A stretch of DNA of 37,050 nt from a virus: positions 1 to 37,050 of the IMG/VR virus record IMGVR_UViG_3300036766_001158. One strand, written 5' to 3'. Below are positions 1 through 7,416 of the stretch, piece after piece. The position numbers and the translations under genes are program-made. Within the stretch, counting starts at the first letter, position 1; every line of letters begins with the position of its first letter. A model generated the notes under the pieces. That model did no database searches and was not told the origin of the DNA. It worked only from the letters and a program-made list of their open reading frames with translations.

Positions 1-127
1 GAAGGCTCTTTAGTAATGAATGTAACCAACACTTATTGGGATTTCCCAACTAGTGGGTCTTCGTTTGTTACTGCTGGGGGTGGCAATATCAACATTACTT
101 TTAGGGATGTATTTTTTGCCAGTTCGG
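1..127. repeat. Terminal direct repeat, left copy (circular contig overlap)
   Basis: Bases 1-127 are identical to 36924-37050. A repeat of exactly 127 bases at both contig ends matches a common maximum assembly k-mer, so this is most simply one circular sequence of 36,923 bp written with a 127-base overlap. It lies inside the tailspike coding sequence, which reads in frame across the join. Confidence 0.95.
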
Positions 128-2649
128 TTGGAAGGCAGACACAAGGAGGGACTGTTGTTTTTAACTTTCACAACTGTCAATTTGGTGGAGCAGCAATTTC
201 TTGCGTTAGAGGGGATTACTTTTTTTATAACTGTCAGTCTCCGTCACCTTCTGGATTTGTGGAAAATGACACTGTTGGAGCTCCTGGGAATTTTTACTTT
301 TATGATTGTCAGATCTTCGAAGCTACAGCATCTTCTACCGGAAATAGTAGCAACTGGTGGATAACACAATCGATCGGGCTACTTGATTTATCTGGAGGAA
401 ATACTTTCCGCACAAATGCTGTTTCGGATATATCTACACGCAGCACCATTATTAACGACACCGCCTTGAGTCCCTCTGCGGGTGACGGATTCCTTTATAT
501 TCCGTCATGTGCCGGGGCGCCTTCTGGGACTCCCACAACTTATGGGACAGGGGTTCCAATCGTTTTAGATTCAAGTGGTAGTGCTCTCTATTTTTATAAT
601 GGTAGTTGGCAGGCAGCACTTGCAGCGCCTACTCCTCCTGGGCAGTTATCCTATTTTGCTGACGCAGGTTCATCTCCGTCTGGATGGTTGAAATGTGACG
701 GTTCTGCTGTCTCTCAATCCGCTTATCCGGCTCTATATGCTCAGGTCGGCCTATTAAATACTCCACAAACTGTATGGACCAGTTCAGATATAGGAGGAAT
801 TTCAACTCCAGGTTCTTTTGCGTTCGGAGACTCTAAATTCGTAGTGGATATTGGCAATAATACTGCTGGGTTTTTAATGACTTCAACTGATGGTATTTCT
901 TGGACTGAAACATACAGCCCAGGACTCCTTCGTGTCATTTCGTTTCAAGACACGCTTTTCTTAGCTGGAGCAGCTAATGGATCTTTAAATACCTCTACAG
1001 ATGCTATTACATTTACTCGAAGAACATCGGGGACATCATCACTTATTTATCAATTTTCATTTGGAAATGGCCTGTACTCTTATATAGGGGAACGCGCTTA
1101 TGGGACCTCAACTGATGCGACCACATGGACTCTTAATTCACAGATGAGTCCTTACATGCCTTCTTTTTCTCCAGTTTCAGCTTTTTATTCTTCGAATTAT
1201 TACATTTCTACTAACGTAGCCAATTATACTTCGACTGATGCAGTGACATGGACAACAGCTGATCCATTTATAGGAGGCGCCGCCAATCAATTAGAGTTTC
1301 TTAATTCTTTATATTTAGGAGCCGGAGATTCAGGGGGAATTTTACAGACCTCAACGGATGGTGTAACTTGGACAATTAGAACGTCCGGAACAGCTTCTGC
1401 AATTGACTGTTTTACATTTGGAAATGGTATTTACATTTTTGGGACTGTTGGTGGAGGTTTATCAACATCCACAGATGCAATTACTTGGACATCTCAAACG
1501 TCTGGCACTTCAAGTAGTATTGGTGGATTAGCTTATGGAGCTGGATTAACCGAACAATATGTATATGTGGGAGCCGGAGGAGTGCTTCGCTCTTCAACAG
1601 ATGGTGTAACTTGGACATCTCGTACCTCTGGGACTATTAGCACACTCTCGGGTGTCGCATTTGGAACAGTTTATTTTTACGGAGGATTTGGTGGAGTGTT
1701 GCGAACATCTACTGACGGAATTACATGGGATTCGCAAACAAGTGGTACGACTCAAAATATTCAGAGAGTAATTTATGCAAATGGGACATATCTTTATGTT
1801 ACCCAGGCTGGAGGAACTTTGACATCAAGTGTTGTCGGATCTTCCACTGATGCGATTACTTGGTCTACCGTTTCTCTTGATCCAACTTCATTAAGGGGCA
1901 TAGCTTTTGGAAACTCTAACTATGTAGTTTGTGGCGGAACAGGGGCCGTTTATTCATCGACCGACCTAGTGACTTGGACGTTTAGCCCTGTATCACCAGT
2001 TTTGAATACTGCTAACGTCGTATATGGGTCTAATTTTTATCTAAATGCTAATCAAGATATTGGTAACCCAATTGGTGGTTCATATACTTCAACAGATGGG
2101 ACAGCTTGGGTTTTCTCAAATAGACAAAGTAGAGTTGGATGGGAAGAGGGGATAGGCTGGACTGGTCTAGTTAACGACGGGACTAATTTTATAGCATATG
2201 GCGAAGCGGGCTCTCTTTCAACTTCTACAGATTATGTCACTTGGATAAAACGTAATATAGGGACTGCAATGGACATTACTTCTGTTTATTACGGAGGAAG
2301 TTATGTAGCTTTTGCTGCCAAAACATCTGCATTAAGAAGCTACATGTTTGGGACCTCTTCAGACTATACCACCTGGGAATTAACAGAAGTAGTAAAAGAC
2401 AATTCCCTATCTGGTGTTGGATATAATTTTGGCAATTTGACATATGGAGCGGGGGTTTTTGTGTGTGGTTTGGGTGGCTCAGGAGGAGGGAATGCAAAGA
2501 TATTTACGACAAATTCTATTTACCCTTATGATACATCGACGTCATTTGCTCTCCCAAATGACTCCACCTCTGAGCTCACATTCAGTGGTTATGGAATAAC
2601 AAAAGAGCAGACAAGTGTCTTCAAGAGGAATCTGTACATAAAAACCTAA
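1..2649 (+). CDS. Tailspike/receptor-binding protein, C-terminal 882 codons (start at 36279 across the circle)
   Basis: This is the 3' part of a 1,097-residue protein that begins at 36279; the frame continues through the repeated ends. The N-terminal third (full-length residues about 40-400) is rich in short Gly, Asn, Ser and aromatic repeats, as in right-handed beta-helix spikes. At about residue 425 comes the start of a phage tail-collar domain (GWLKCDGSAVSQSAYPALYA). Then follow about 13 repeats of the form STDxxTW, typical of BNR/sortilin-like beta-propeller blades. The end (STSFALPN, then YIKT) looks like the second half of the collar domain, so the propeller seems inserted into the collar. 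The likely role is host-surface recognition, perhaps glycan binding or cleavage. It is followed 8 bp later by a glycosyltransferase. No catalytic residues could be assigned. Confidence 0.85.
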   Translation, partial: EGSLVMNVTNTYWDFPTSGSSFVTAGGGNINITFRDVFFASSVGRQTQGGTVVFNFHNCQFGGAAISCVRGDYFFYNCQSPSPSGFVENDTVGAPGNFYFYDCQIFEATASSTGNSSNWWITQSIGLLDLSGGNTFRTNAVSDISTRSTIINDTALSPSAGDGFLYIPSCAGAPSGTPTTYGTGVPIVLDSSGSALYFYNGSWQAALAAPTPPGQLSYFADAGSSPSGWLKCDGSAVSQSAYPALYAQVGLLNTPQTVWTSSDIGGISTPGSFAFGDSKFVVDIGNNTAGFLMTSTDGISWTETYSPGLLRVISFQDTLFLAGAANGSLNTSTDAITFTRRTSGTSSLIYQFSFGNGLYSYIGERAYGTSTDATTWTLNSQMSPYMPSFSPVSAFYSSNYYISTNVANYTSTDAVTWTTADPFIGGAANQLEFLNSLYLGAGDSGGILQTSTDGVTWTIRTSGTASAIDCFTFGNGIYIFGTVGGGLSTSTDAITWTSQTSGTSSSIGGLAYGAGLTEQYVYVGAGGVLRSSTDGVTWTSRTSGTISTLSGVAFGTVYFYGGFGGVLRTSTDGITWDSQTSGTTQNIQRVIYANGTYLYVTQAGGTLTSSVVGSSTDAITWSTVSLDPTSLRGIAFGNSNYVVCGGTGAVYSSTDLVTWTFSPVSPVLNTANVVYGSNFYLNANQDIGNPIGGSYTSTDGTAWVFSNRQSRVGWEEGIGWTGLVNDGTNFIAYGEAGSLSTSTDYVTWIKRNIGTAMDITSVYYGGSYVAFAAKTSALRSYMFGTSSDYTTWELTEVVKDNSLSGVGYNFGNLTYGAGVFVCGLGGSGGGNAKIFTTNSIYPYDTSTSFALPNDSTSELTFSGYGITKEQTSVFKRNLYIKT

Positions 2650-2657
2650 AGGACTGT

Positions 2658-3359
2658 ATGCCGAAAGTTTTCATCTGTACTCCAGCTTTCGAAGGAAAAG
2701 TTTATGCTCAATATACCATCGCACTTGCTGAAACGTTTCGTCTTTTGGGCGGTCATGGAATTGAATCTGTATTGAGAATAAGCGTTTCCGGATCTCTTCT
2801 ATGTGCTGAAAGAAACCGCCTTACCGAACAATTCATGCAAACTGACTGTACTCATATGCTGTGTATTGACAGTGATATAGGCTGGCCTCCACAAGCTGTC
2901 ATCGCTATGCTGCAAAGAGATAAAGACTTTATAGCAGGATGTTATCCAGCCAGGACTGAAAAAGTTTTTCTTTTCAGGCCCGTTTTTAATGAAGACAATT
3001 CGCTGAAAGTCAATGTAGAGCAAGGTTTGATTCGCATGACTCATGTACCCGCTGGGTTTATGCTAATAAAGAGAAAAGTCATTGAAAAAATGAGAGAAAA
3101 ATTTCCTGAACTTTATTTCGAACCTAAACATCCAGACAATCATACATCAAAAGGACATTGCCTTTTTCAGACAATGATCATGGATGGAGAGTTTTGGGGA
3201 GAGGATTATGTGTTTTGTCAAAGAGCGATTGAAGCTGGGTTTGAGATCTGGGTAGATCCTATGATTGAATTCGACCATGCTGGAAATAAAGGCGCCCTCT
3301 ATCAAACATTCACAGAAAACAAACCCGAAGCTATCGCTAAACAAGCTTGTCCAACATGA
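2658..3359 (+). CDS. Glycosyltransferase, GT-A fold, phage type
   Basis: This 233-residue protein carries a central HMLCIDSDIGWPP segment (about residues 66-78), whose Asp-rich DSD resembles the metal/nucleotide-sugar binding DXD of GT-A glycosyltransferases. A later GEDYVFCQRA motif resembles the downstream acidic motif of such enzymes. The start is supported by AAAGGA four bases upstream. It sits directly behind the tailspike gene, so it may glycosylate fibres or the host surface; the substrate is unknown. It overlaps the next mini-gene by ATGA. Confidence 0.75.
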   Translation: MPKVFICTPAFEGKVYAQYTIALAETFRLLGGHGIESVLRISVSGSLLCAERNRLTEQFMQTDCTHMLCIDSDIGWPPQAVIAMLQRDKDFIAGCYPARTEKVFLFRPVFNEDNSLKVNVEQGLIRMTHVPAGFMLIKRKVIEKMREKFPELYFEPKHPDNHTSKGHCLFQTMIMDGEFWGEDYVFCQRAIEAGFEIWVDPMIEFDHAGNKGALYQTFTENKPEAIAKQACPT

Positions 3360-3451
3360 GACATTGTGACTGTATCTTTCCTTCAGGCAGAGACAGATTT
3401 TGGGGCTTCCTTCACCTCATATGGCCCTGGCAATGGAGCTTTGATTATTAA
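3356..3451 (+). CDS. 31-residue Trp/aromatic-rich peptide, translationally coupled
   Basis: The ATG overlaps the glycosyltransferase stop as ATGA, the coupling style used throughout this genome. The peptide has a basic/Cys start (MRHCDCIFPSGRDR) and an aromatic hydrophobic tail (FWGFLHLIWPWQWSFDY) with four tryptophans. It is unrecognised; a membrane-active or lysis peptide is possible from composition and from its place at the end of the late block. The call rests on coupling and composition only. Confidence 0.4.
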   Translation: MRHCDCIFPSGRDRFWGFLHLIWPWQWSFDY

Positions 3452-3473
3452 CTAGCTAACAACGGAGATCGTT

Positions 3474-3611
3474 ATGTCTGTTATTCACCAAAAACCAAGA
3501 CACCACCATAGCGACTCTCCTCCGGAAACTAGGCAGCAAATAGTAGTGATGTTGATTTCCATCATGGCTCTGACAGTGTTGTTAGCTTGTCAGGTACTTG
3601 CTAATCGATAA
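3474..3611 (+). CDS. 45-residue single-span membrane protein
   Basis: The ORF starts MSVIHQKPRHHHSD, is basic and hydrophilic for about 22 residues, then has one hydrophobic span (VVMLISIMALTVLLACQVLA) to near the C-terminus. A GGAG lies about six bases before the ATG. It is the last rightward gene of the late block and overlaps the convergent replication gene by 11 bp. Size, topology and position suit a small holin-like or other lysis-accessory protein, but no family is recognised. Confidence 0.55.
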   Translation: MSVIHQKPRHHHSDSPPETRQQIVVMLISIMALTVLLACQVLANR

Positions 3612-4542
3612 GCTTTAACCCCATTTTTCTTAAGCAACCAGTCACTTGCTCCTCAAAGCCACCATCTCCAAACTTGATGTGGGGGCTATTGTTCGGACCA
3701 AAGTTAAACTCGATGTAGTTTTCAGCCACAGTTATGTCGCGATGCCCAGGAAAGGACTTTCCTATTCGTTTAGCGAACTCTCTATCTTTAGATGATCGGT
3801 CGCTCGCCTTAGGCTTGCTAAGGTCTTCTAGAACGGCTCCAATGACCCAATTTTGCATTGCCATGTAATCATTTCCTCCAGTGACTCCCTTTCCAATCTT
3901 CCATTTGGACAGTTTTTCGTAACAAGCTTTTCTCTTGGCCTCTTCTCCGTCACAATTTTTCAACAGAGCATCTTGTTGCTTCTTGGTTAAATGAACCTCT
4001 GGGGCAATTTCCTCTGAGGGTTCTTTTTCTTTTTTTCTCTTAGAAGGAAGAAAAGGAGAGCGCGCCGAAGGCATCGCTATATTTCCTTCTTCTTGGTAAT
4101 TCTTAGAACTTGGTAATTCTTTAGCGTCCTGGTTTTCCGTATCCTGGCGTTCCGTATCCGGATTTTCAGGAAGCGGATAGATACTTAAGGACTTACGTTT
4201 TTCTAAGTCTTGGGTGTTTTTGAATCTTCCGTCGCTTGAAACGGTGTATTTTACTCTCTTTAAGCCGTTTACATAAAATTCTTCTCTTAAAATATATCCG
4301 GCCTGGATTGCTTCGTTCAATATGGCATAGACTTGATCGCGGCCCATGAACTGTTTGCAATGATTGATAAGTTGTCTGGCCTTTATGCTCCACATTGGAG
4401 CGTTAGAAGAAAGGTAGATGATAAGCCAGCGGCAGTTGGGAGAAAGTTCCTGATTACGCAGCAATGCGTTTGGGACTATGCTGTAACCATTCTTAGATTC
4501 TTTGCTGTGATCAACTTCGAAATAAGCATCTTGTTCGCTCAT
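3601..4542 (-). CDS. Replication initiator-like protein with N-terminal winged helix
   Basis: This 313-residue leftward gene has an N-terminal domain (about residues 18-105) with the layout of phage/plasmid replication winged-helix proteins: YSIVPNALLRNQELS, a W-containing helix pair, then EAIQAGYILRE before a beta wing. The middle (about 115-185) is low-complexity, polar and Lys-rich. A C-terminal helical domain includes KKQQDALLKNC and DYMAMQNWVIGAVLED. This resembles lambda O/DnaD-type organisers that load host helicase. It is the only initiator candidate. Iterons were not found inside the gene, and the adjacent intergenic region has inverted repeats. The function is inferred from domain layout. 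Confidence 0.65.
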   Translation of the reverse strand: MSEQDAYFEVDHSKESKNGYSIVPNALLRNQELSPNCRWLIIYLSSNAPMWSIKARQLINHCKQFMGRDQVYAILNEAIQAGYILREEFYVNGLKRVKYTVSSDGRFKNTQDLEKRKSLSIYPLPENPDTERQDTENQDAKELPSSKNYQEEGNIAMPSARSPFLPSKRKKEKEPSEEIAPEVHLTKKQQDALLKNCDGEEAKRKACYEKLSKWKIGKGVTGGNDYMAMQNWVIGAVLEDLSKPKASDRSSKDREFAKRIGKSFPGHRDITVAENYIEFNFGPNNSPHIKFGDGGFEEQVTGCLRKMGLKLID

Positions 4543-4680
4543 AAAGGCCCTTTTGGTTAAGGATCTTGGTGAGTGATTCGTTTCCCCTTGCTTTTTTGCT
4601 TGGTGGAAATTACCCTTGTGGATAAGATACTAGACGTTTTCTTGTTCTAGTGTCCGGTGGTCACTCTCACCAGATCAGCT
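4543..4680. promoter_or_regulatory. Divergent control region/possible origin beside the replication gene
   Basis: This non-coding stretch lies between the leftward replication gene and the rightward gene at 4815. It contains a 6-bp inverted repeat, ACTAGA (4629-4634) and TCTAGT (4646-4651), separated by 11 bases, and a weaker GGTG/CACC pair further right. Such dyads beside an initiator gene could be operators or origin elements. No clear promoter for the leftward gene was found. Confidence 0.4.
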
Positions 4681-4706
4681 AAATGCCCCGCTCAAACGGG
4701 GCATTT
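4681..4706. terminator. Perfect GC-rich hairpin, possible bidirectional terminator or insulator
   Basis: AAATGCCCCG (4681-4690) and CGGGGCATTT (4697-4706) form a perfect 10-bp stem with a 6-base loop. The outer A/T pairs provide a short U-run on both strands. It separates the leftward replication gene from rightward transcription at 4815 and could stop leftward transcripts arriving from the RecT operon. The downstream U-runs are short. Confidence 0.5.
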
Positions 4707-4735
4707 GCATTTCATCCAAGTCTAATCGATATAAT
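4705..4735 (+). promoter_or_regulatory. Candidate sigma70-type promoter for 4815-5491
   Basis: TTGCAT (4705-4710) is followed, after a longer than ideal 19-base spacer, by a consensus TATAAT (4730-4735). It lies about 80 bases upstream of the chosen start at 4815 and just after the hairpin, as expected for the start of a rightward unit. Confidence 0.5.
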
Positions 4736-4814
4736 GTTTTACCTTCCAGATCAACTTTTCTTGCGTCAAAAAACGGAAGTGAAGTACAGTTGTTTGCTTT
4801 CAACGGAGGCTTCT

Positions 4815-5213
4815 ATGCAAACAGACTACCTTTTAGATAAAGTTGGCGAGCTGAAAGAAAAATTCAAAAGCTTCTTTCAGCATCGCAAAAAAATCGCAGC
4901 GCTTGAAAATTTTTCGGTAACCGATCGATTTTCTCACAGAAATTACCTAATGCTTGTCAAGACCTGCATGAACGAAGGATTTCTTGGACATCAAGAGTCA
5001 GACTTCCTGGACTATATGCTCAATCGATATGAGCTGAATTACCTGGATTGGTCGCACAAAACCAAATGGTTAAAATCAGAGATGCGTTCTAGACAATCAA
5101 CCAAACCAGTTCCTGCTCAACGGTACTTTAGCTTCGAGAGGAAGGAGTCTCCTGTGCACGTGCCTTTAGAAATTTTGGCGACCATTAATACACAGAGAGG
5201 GGCAAGAATTTGA
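4815..5213 (+). CDS. Hypothetical basic protein, 132 aa
   Basis: The start is set by GGAGG five bases before the ATG at 4815. A longer frame reaches 4683 but begins inside a hairpin and lacks a ribosome site. The product begins MQTDYLLDKVGELKEKFKSF and has a Lys/Arg-rich helical N-terminus, then mixed helices with several aromatic residues. No domain is recognised. The next gene starts at its stop codon (TGATG), so the two are probably coupled. Confidence 0.6.
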   Translation: MQTDYLLDKVGELKEKFKSFFQHRKKIAALENFSVTDRFSHRNYLMLVKTCMNEGFLGHQESDFLDYMLNRYELNYLDWSHKTKWLKSEMRSRQSTKPVPAQRYFSFERKESPVHVPLEILATINTQRGARI

Positions 5214-5491
5214 TGGATCTTGTACTTTCGGCTCTTCTTTTAGTGGGGATCGTTTTAGTTCTTTATCGCTTGCACCTTATAGAATGCATGGTGGAAAAAG
5301 CAAATACTAATTCGATCCCACCTTTAATTGAGGAGGAATGCGCAAAAAAACCAGGGGCAAACAGAAGGCCAAGAACTGATGAGCAAAAAGAGTTAGCTTC
5401 TAGGCTTAGAAAAGAATGGTGGGCCAAAAAGAAGGCCTCGGACGAGCTTACGACTCCATCCGAGGCGGTAGAGAAACCTAAACAAAATTAA
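5213..5491 (+). CDS. Small membrane protein with cytoplasmic basic tail, 92 aa
   Basis: The ATG at 5213 overlaps the upstream stop. Residues about 3-18 form one hydrophobic span (LVLSALLLVGIVLVLY). The remainder is charged, with a basic segment KELASRLRKEWWAKKKASDE. An N-terminal anchor with a basic tail suggests an inner-membrane protein of unknown role. It overlaps the convergent RecT gene by 4 bp. Confidence 0.6.
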   Translation: MDLVLSALLLVGIVLVLYRLHLIECMVEKANTNSIPPLIEEECAKKPGANRRPRTDEQKELASRLRKEWWAKKKASDELTTPSEAVEKPKQN

Positions 5492-6273
5492 ACAGCGATC
5501 GCCTGTTGCTCTAGCCATTGGGAGAAGGATTTTTTAAACTTGGGTAATATTTCCTCTCTTAAGCATGCAGTCACGATCATTTCTGAAGGCTCTCCTTTAG
5601 CCGCGCATCGAAGAGATACCCACTCTTCTAGGCGCTCTGAAGAGATCCCTTCCTCTTTGAGGCGATTCTTTAGTTCTTCGAAATCCTTCCCGTAAACTTG
5701 GGGCTCTTGAATCGCTTCTTTTACAGAAGAAATCTTCTTTGATTGCTTAAATGCAACTGTATCCACAACAGGTTCGGCTCTGTCCATTTCTTCCGTAGAA
5801 TACAGATTAGCCGTTACAGCGGGGAACGCTTTGCGGATAGCGAGTGCCTCTGCACATTTAGCAATCATCAAATGAGGCTTGTCAGTCCAAAATGCTCCAC
5901 CATAAGATGGCTTATATTCATTGAAAAAAGCTGTGGCGCTCACTTCATGCCATACTCCATCAGGGGTTCTTTTTTTGACATACGCCGTTGAACACAGAAT
6001 GCCTCCTTCTTTATTGTACTGGTAAGAGGGTTCTTTCCCTGGGCTGTAGTTGCCTGTGCGCTCAGCGATAGATCGGAGACCATCGATCCCAACCTGTATA
6101 GTCATCGTGTCTTTTCTCTTCACTGCATAGATTTGCCGAGTCATTGGATCTAGACCTGTGTGTTTGCAAACATGTAGGAATAACTCAAGCTCGTCGTCAG
6201 TTGATCCTTTACAGAAAGTGCGCTTAATCAGCTCTTTTTTTTCATCGATTACTTCTGGTGTCGTTGTGCTCAT
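5488..6273 (-). CDS. recT: RecT-family single-strand annealing protein
   Basis: This 261-residue protein has the RecT layout: an N-terminal segment with ELELFLHVCKHTGLDPM, the core VGIDGLRSIAERTGNYSPG (about residues 77-95), an HEVSATAFFNEY strand region, and the helix MIAKCAEALAIRKAFP (about 137-152). RecT proteins bind single-stranded DNA and anneal complementary strands in phage recombination and replication. A PD-(D/E)XK nuclease in the same leftward block (6782-7345) is the expected exonuclease partner. A TAAGGT ribosome site precedes the ATG. Confidence 0.92.
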   Translation of the reverse strand: MSTTTPEVIDEKKELIKRTFCKGSTDDELELFLHVCKHTGLDPMTRQIYAVKRKDTMTIQVGIDGLRSIAERTGNYSPGKEPSYQYNKEGGILCSTAYVKKRTPDGVWHEVSATAFFNEYKPSYGGAFWTDKPHLMIAKCAEALAIRKAFPAVTANLYSTEEMDRAEPVVDTVAFKQSKKISSVKEAIQEPQVYGKDFEELKNRLKEEGISSERLEEWVSLRCAAKGEPSEMIVTACLREEILPKFKKSFSQWLEQQAIAV

Positions 6274-6327
6274 ACTTTACCTTAAATGTTGTTTTTGTTT
6301 ATGTTGGTCGTGTCTTCAGTAACGCGA

Positions 6328-6507
6328 CTATGTCGTAGGGGTGCAGCAGACGGGCTGCACCTCGATTTTTAATGCAGTGGAGAAAAACCACTTCTCAACT
6401 TCATCGTTCTCTGTGTCTAGGAAGCGATCGTCGATGCATCGCTCACAATCTCCACATTGGCAGAGTTCAAGTTCTTCATCATCAGGTTCTAGTTGCCAAT
6501 TAAGCAT
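6328..6507 (-). CDS. Small acidic Cys-rich, probable zinc-binding protein, 59 aa
   Basis: The ORF begins MLNWQLEPDDEELEL and then has a tight Cys cluster, CQCGDCERC (about residues 16-24), with another Cys pair near the end (PVCCTPTT). The cluster suggests a metal-binding knuckle. It lies between recT and other leftward genes in the recombination block and may be co-transcribed. A weak AGAG site precedes the ATG. Confidence 0.6.
   Translation of the reverse strand: MLNWQLEPDDEELELCQCGDCERCIDDRFLDTENDEVEKWFFSTALKIEVQPVCCTPTT
6338..6370 (+). terminator. Rightward intrinsic terminator inside the leftward operon
   Basis: Bases 6338-6346 and 6355-6363 form a 9-bp stem with one G-U pair on the plus-strand RNA, an 8-base loop, then GA and TTTTT (6366-6370). 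On the minus-strand RNA the wobble becomes a C/A mismatch and there is no U-run. It is therefore oriented against the genes around it and overlaps the 3' end of the 59-residue gene. Confidence 0.55.
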
Positions 6508-6519
6508 AAAGTAAAATCT

Positions 6520-6708
6520 CTAGTTTGTGGTTGGTCTGGCGGACTGTAAACATTTCTTTAGAATGGATTGTAGCTCCTTAGCAACGTTCAGCTCTAGTTC
6601 TAGCATCGTTATCTTGAACTCCTTATCTATCAACTGGGACCTTAAGTCAAAAATTATATTTAAATAATCATGGCTCTTCGATACGCTGGGGTTGTTCATA
6701 TTTATCAC
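6520..6708 (-). CDS. Hypothetical coiled-coil protein, 62 aa, GTG start
   Basis: The GTG at 6708 is chosen because GGAGGT lies four bases upstream; an ATG three codons later (6699) is possible. A longer frame starts at 6744, but it would place this ribosome site inside the gene. The product has a heptad-like helix (IIFDLRSQLIDKEFKITMLE) and ends KKCLQSARPTTN. It is unrecognised. It lies between the Cys-rich gene and the nuclease in the leftward block. Confidence 0.5.
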   Translation of the reverse strand: MINMNNPSVSKSHDYLNIIFDLRSQLIDKEFKITMLELELNVAKELQSILKKCLQSARPTTN

Positions 6709-6731
6709 AAATACCTCCGATTTTTTGTTTT

Positions 6732-6761
6732 CCCTGGGTGTCACAGCACCTGGGGTTTTTT
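6732..6761 (+). terminator. Rightward intrinsic terminator opposing the leftward operon
   Basis: CCCTGGGTG (6732-6740) and CACCTGGGG (6747-6755) pair over all nine positions on plus-strand RNA, using two G-U wobbles, followed by TTTTTT (6756-6761). On minus-strand RNA the two wobbles become C/A mismatches. It therefore folds well only in rightward transcripts although the flanking genes are leftward. Confidence 0.65.
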
Positions 6762-6781
6762 ATAAATGTAGCGTATCATGA

Positions 6782-7345
6782 CTATGGATTAATAGCAACA
6801 TTTTCCCAGAATTCATAGACGGATTGCAAACATTTATCCAGTAAGGTAGCGTCAAGTTTATATTCGAACACTTTAGGCATTCCTCCGTATCTGTCCAACT
6901 TAACAAACAGGGATCTAGGAATGATCATTTTCGTGCTCTCACGAATAAGATAATGATAGAGGTGCGCTTGCATAGGCCATGTGATGGGATTTTCTTTAAC
7001 AGACGTTTTGAAATCGATCAAGACAGCTTCTTCTTCGCCCTTCAGTTTGGAAAGTGCATCGATGCTTCCTGTAAGCATTATACGATCGCAGTAGTACCTT
7101 TTTTCCGTTTCAAGGAATGTGGGTTGGACAGCAACTCTCCATTTATGGAAGCTCTGGAGATAGCCTGCCTCGTTGATATCAACCACGGGGAAGTTCCCCT
7201 TGATTTCTTGCTCGATTGCCTCGTGAATACGCGTGCCGAGCGCAGCCTTTCTATTAAGGACTTTTTCATCAATCCCTCCAAAGTTAGTGAAGGGCTTGAG
7301 GATATCTGACACTCTAGCGTATAATTTCCCGTTATGTTCCCACAT
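6782..7345 (-). CDS. PD-(D/E)XK (RecB/Cas4-like) nuclease
   Basis: The protein has 187 residues with the ordered motifs of the RecB/Cas4 nuclease family: LGTRIHEAIE with its His at residue 41, GSIDAL with Asp at 96, LIDFKTS with Asp 111 and Lys 113, then QAHLYHYL with Gln 126. These form the metal site and the Q-x-x-x-Y helix. Such nucleases pair with RecT-type annealases as 5'-3' exonucleases, in place of RecE or lambda exonuclease. It is the first gene of the leftward block, divergent from the Cro-like gene. An exonuclease role with recT is inferred. Confidence 0.85.
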   Translation of the reverse strand: MWEHNGKLYARVSDILKPFTNFGGIDEKVLNRKAALGTRIHEAIEQEIKGNFPVVDINEAGYLQSFHKWRVAVQPTFLETEKRYYCDRIMLTGSIDALSKLKGEEEAVLIDFKTSVKENPITWPMQAHLYHYLIRESTKMIIPRSLFVKLDRYGGMPKVFEYKLDATLLDKCLQSVYEFWENVAINP

Positions 7346-7352
7346 GCTGACG

Positions 7353-7416
7353 CTTCTTGTTGATAATAAATAGGGATGTTACTATGCTTTGCAGGTAAAT
7401 GTACACAACAAAGAAG
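7353..7416. promoter_or_regulatory. Divergent switch region with distant inverted repeats
   Basis: CTTCTTGTTG (7353-7362) and CAACAAAGAAG (7406-7416) are inverted copies, one base different in length, on either side of the divergent promoter region between the nuclease and Cro-like genes. They may be operator half-sites for one of the two DNA-binding proteins encoded immediately downstream. Confidence 0.4.
7357..7385 (+). promoter_or_regulatory. Promoter for the regulatory operon
   Basis: TTGTTG (7357-7362), an exact 17-base spacer and TACTAT (7380-7385) make a good sigma70-type promoter. Transcription would start near 7391, which excludes an upstream ATG at 7376 and supports translation from 7421. 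Confidence 0.6.

Noticed and set aside
1-127. True physical terminal repeats as in T7-like phages
   Set aside because: The repeat is exactly 127 bases and begins mid-gene in the tailspike, which reads straight through; circular assembly overlap explains it better.
900-2500. CRISPR-like repeat array
   Set aside because: The spaced repeats are degenerate codons for STDxxTW blades inside one long reading frame.
2658-3359. Integrase or other lysogeny gene near the late block end
   Set aside because: The protein has GT-A glycosyltransferase motifs; no tyrosine or serine recombinase motif was seen anywhere in the window.
4683-4814. N-terminal extension of the gene at 4815 starting at 4683
   Set aside because: That start lies inside a perfect hairpin and upstream of the likely transcription start, with no ribosome site; GGAGG sits right before 4815.
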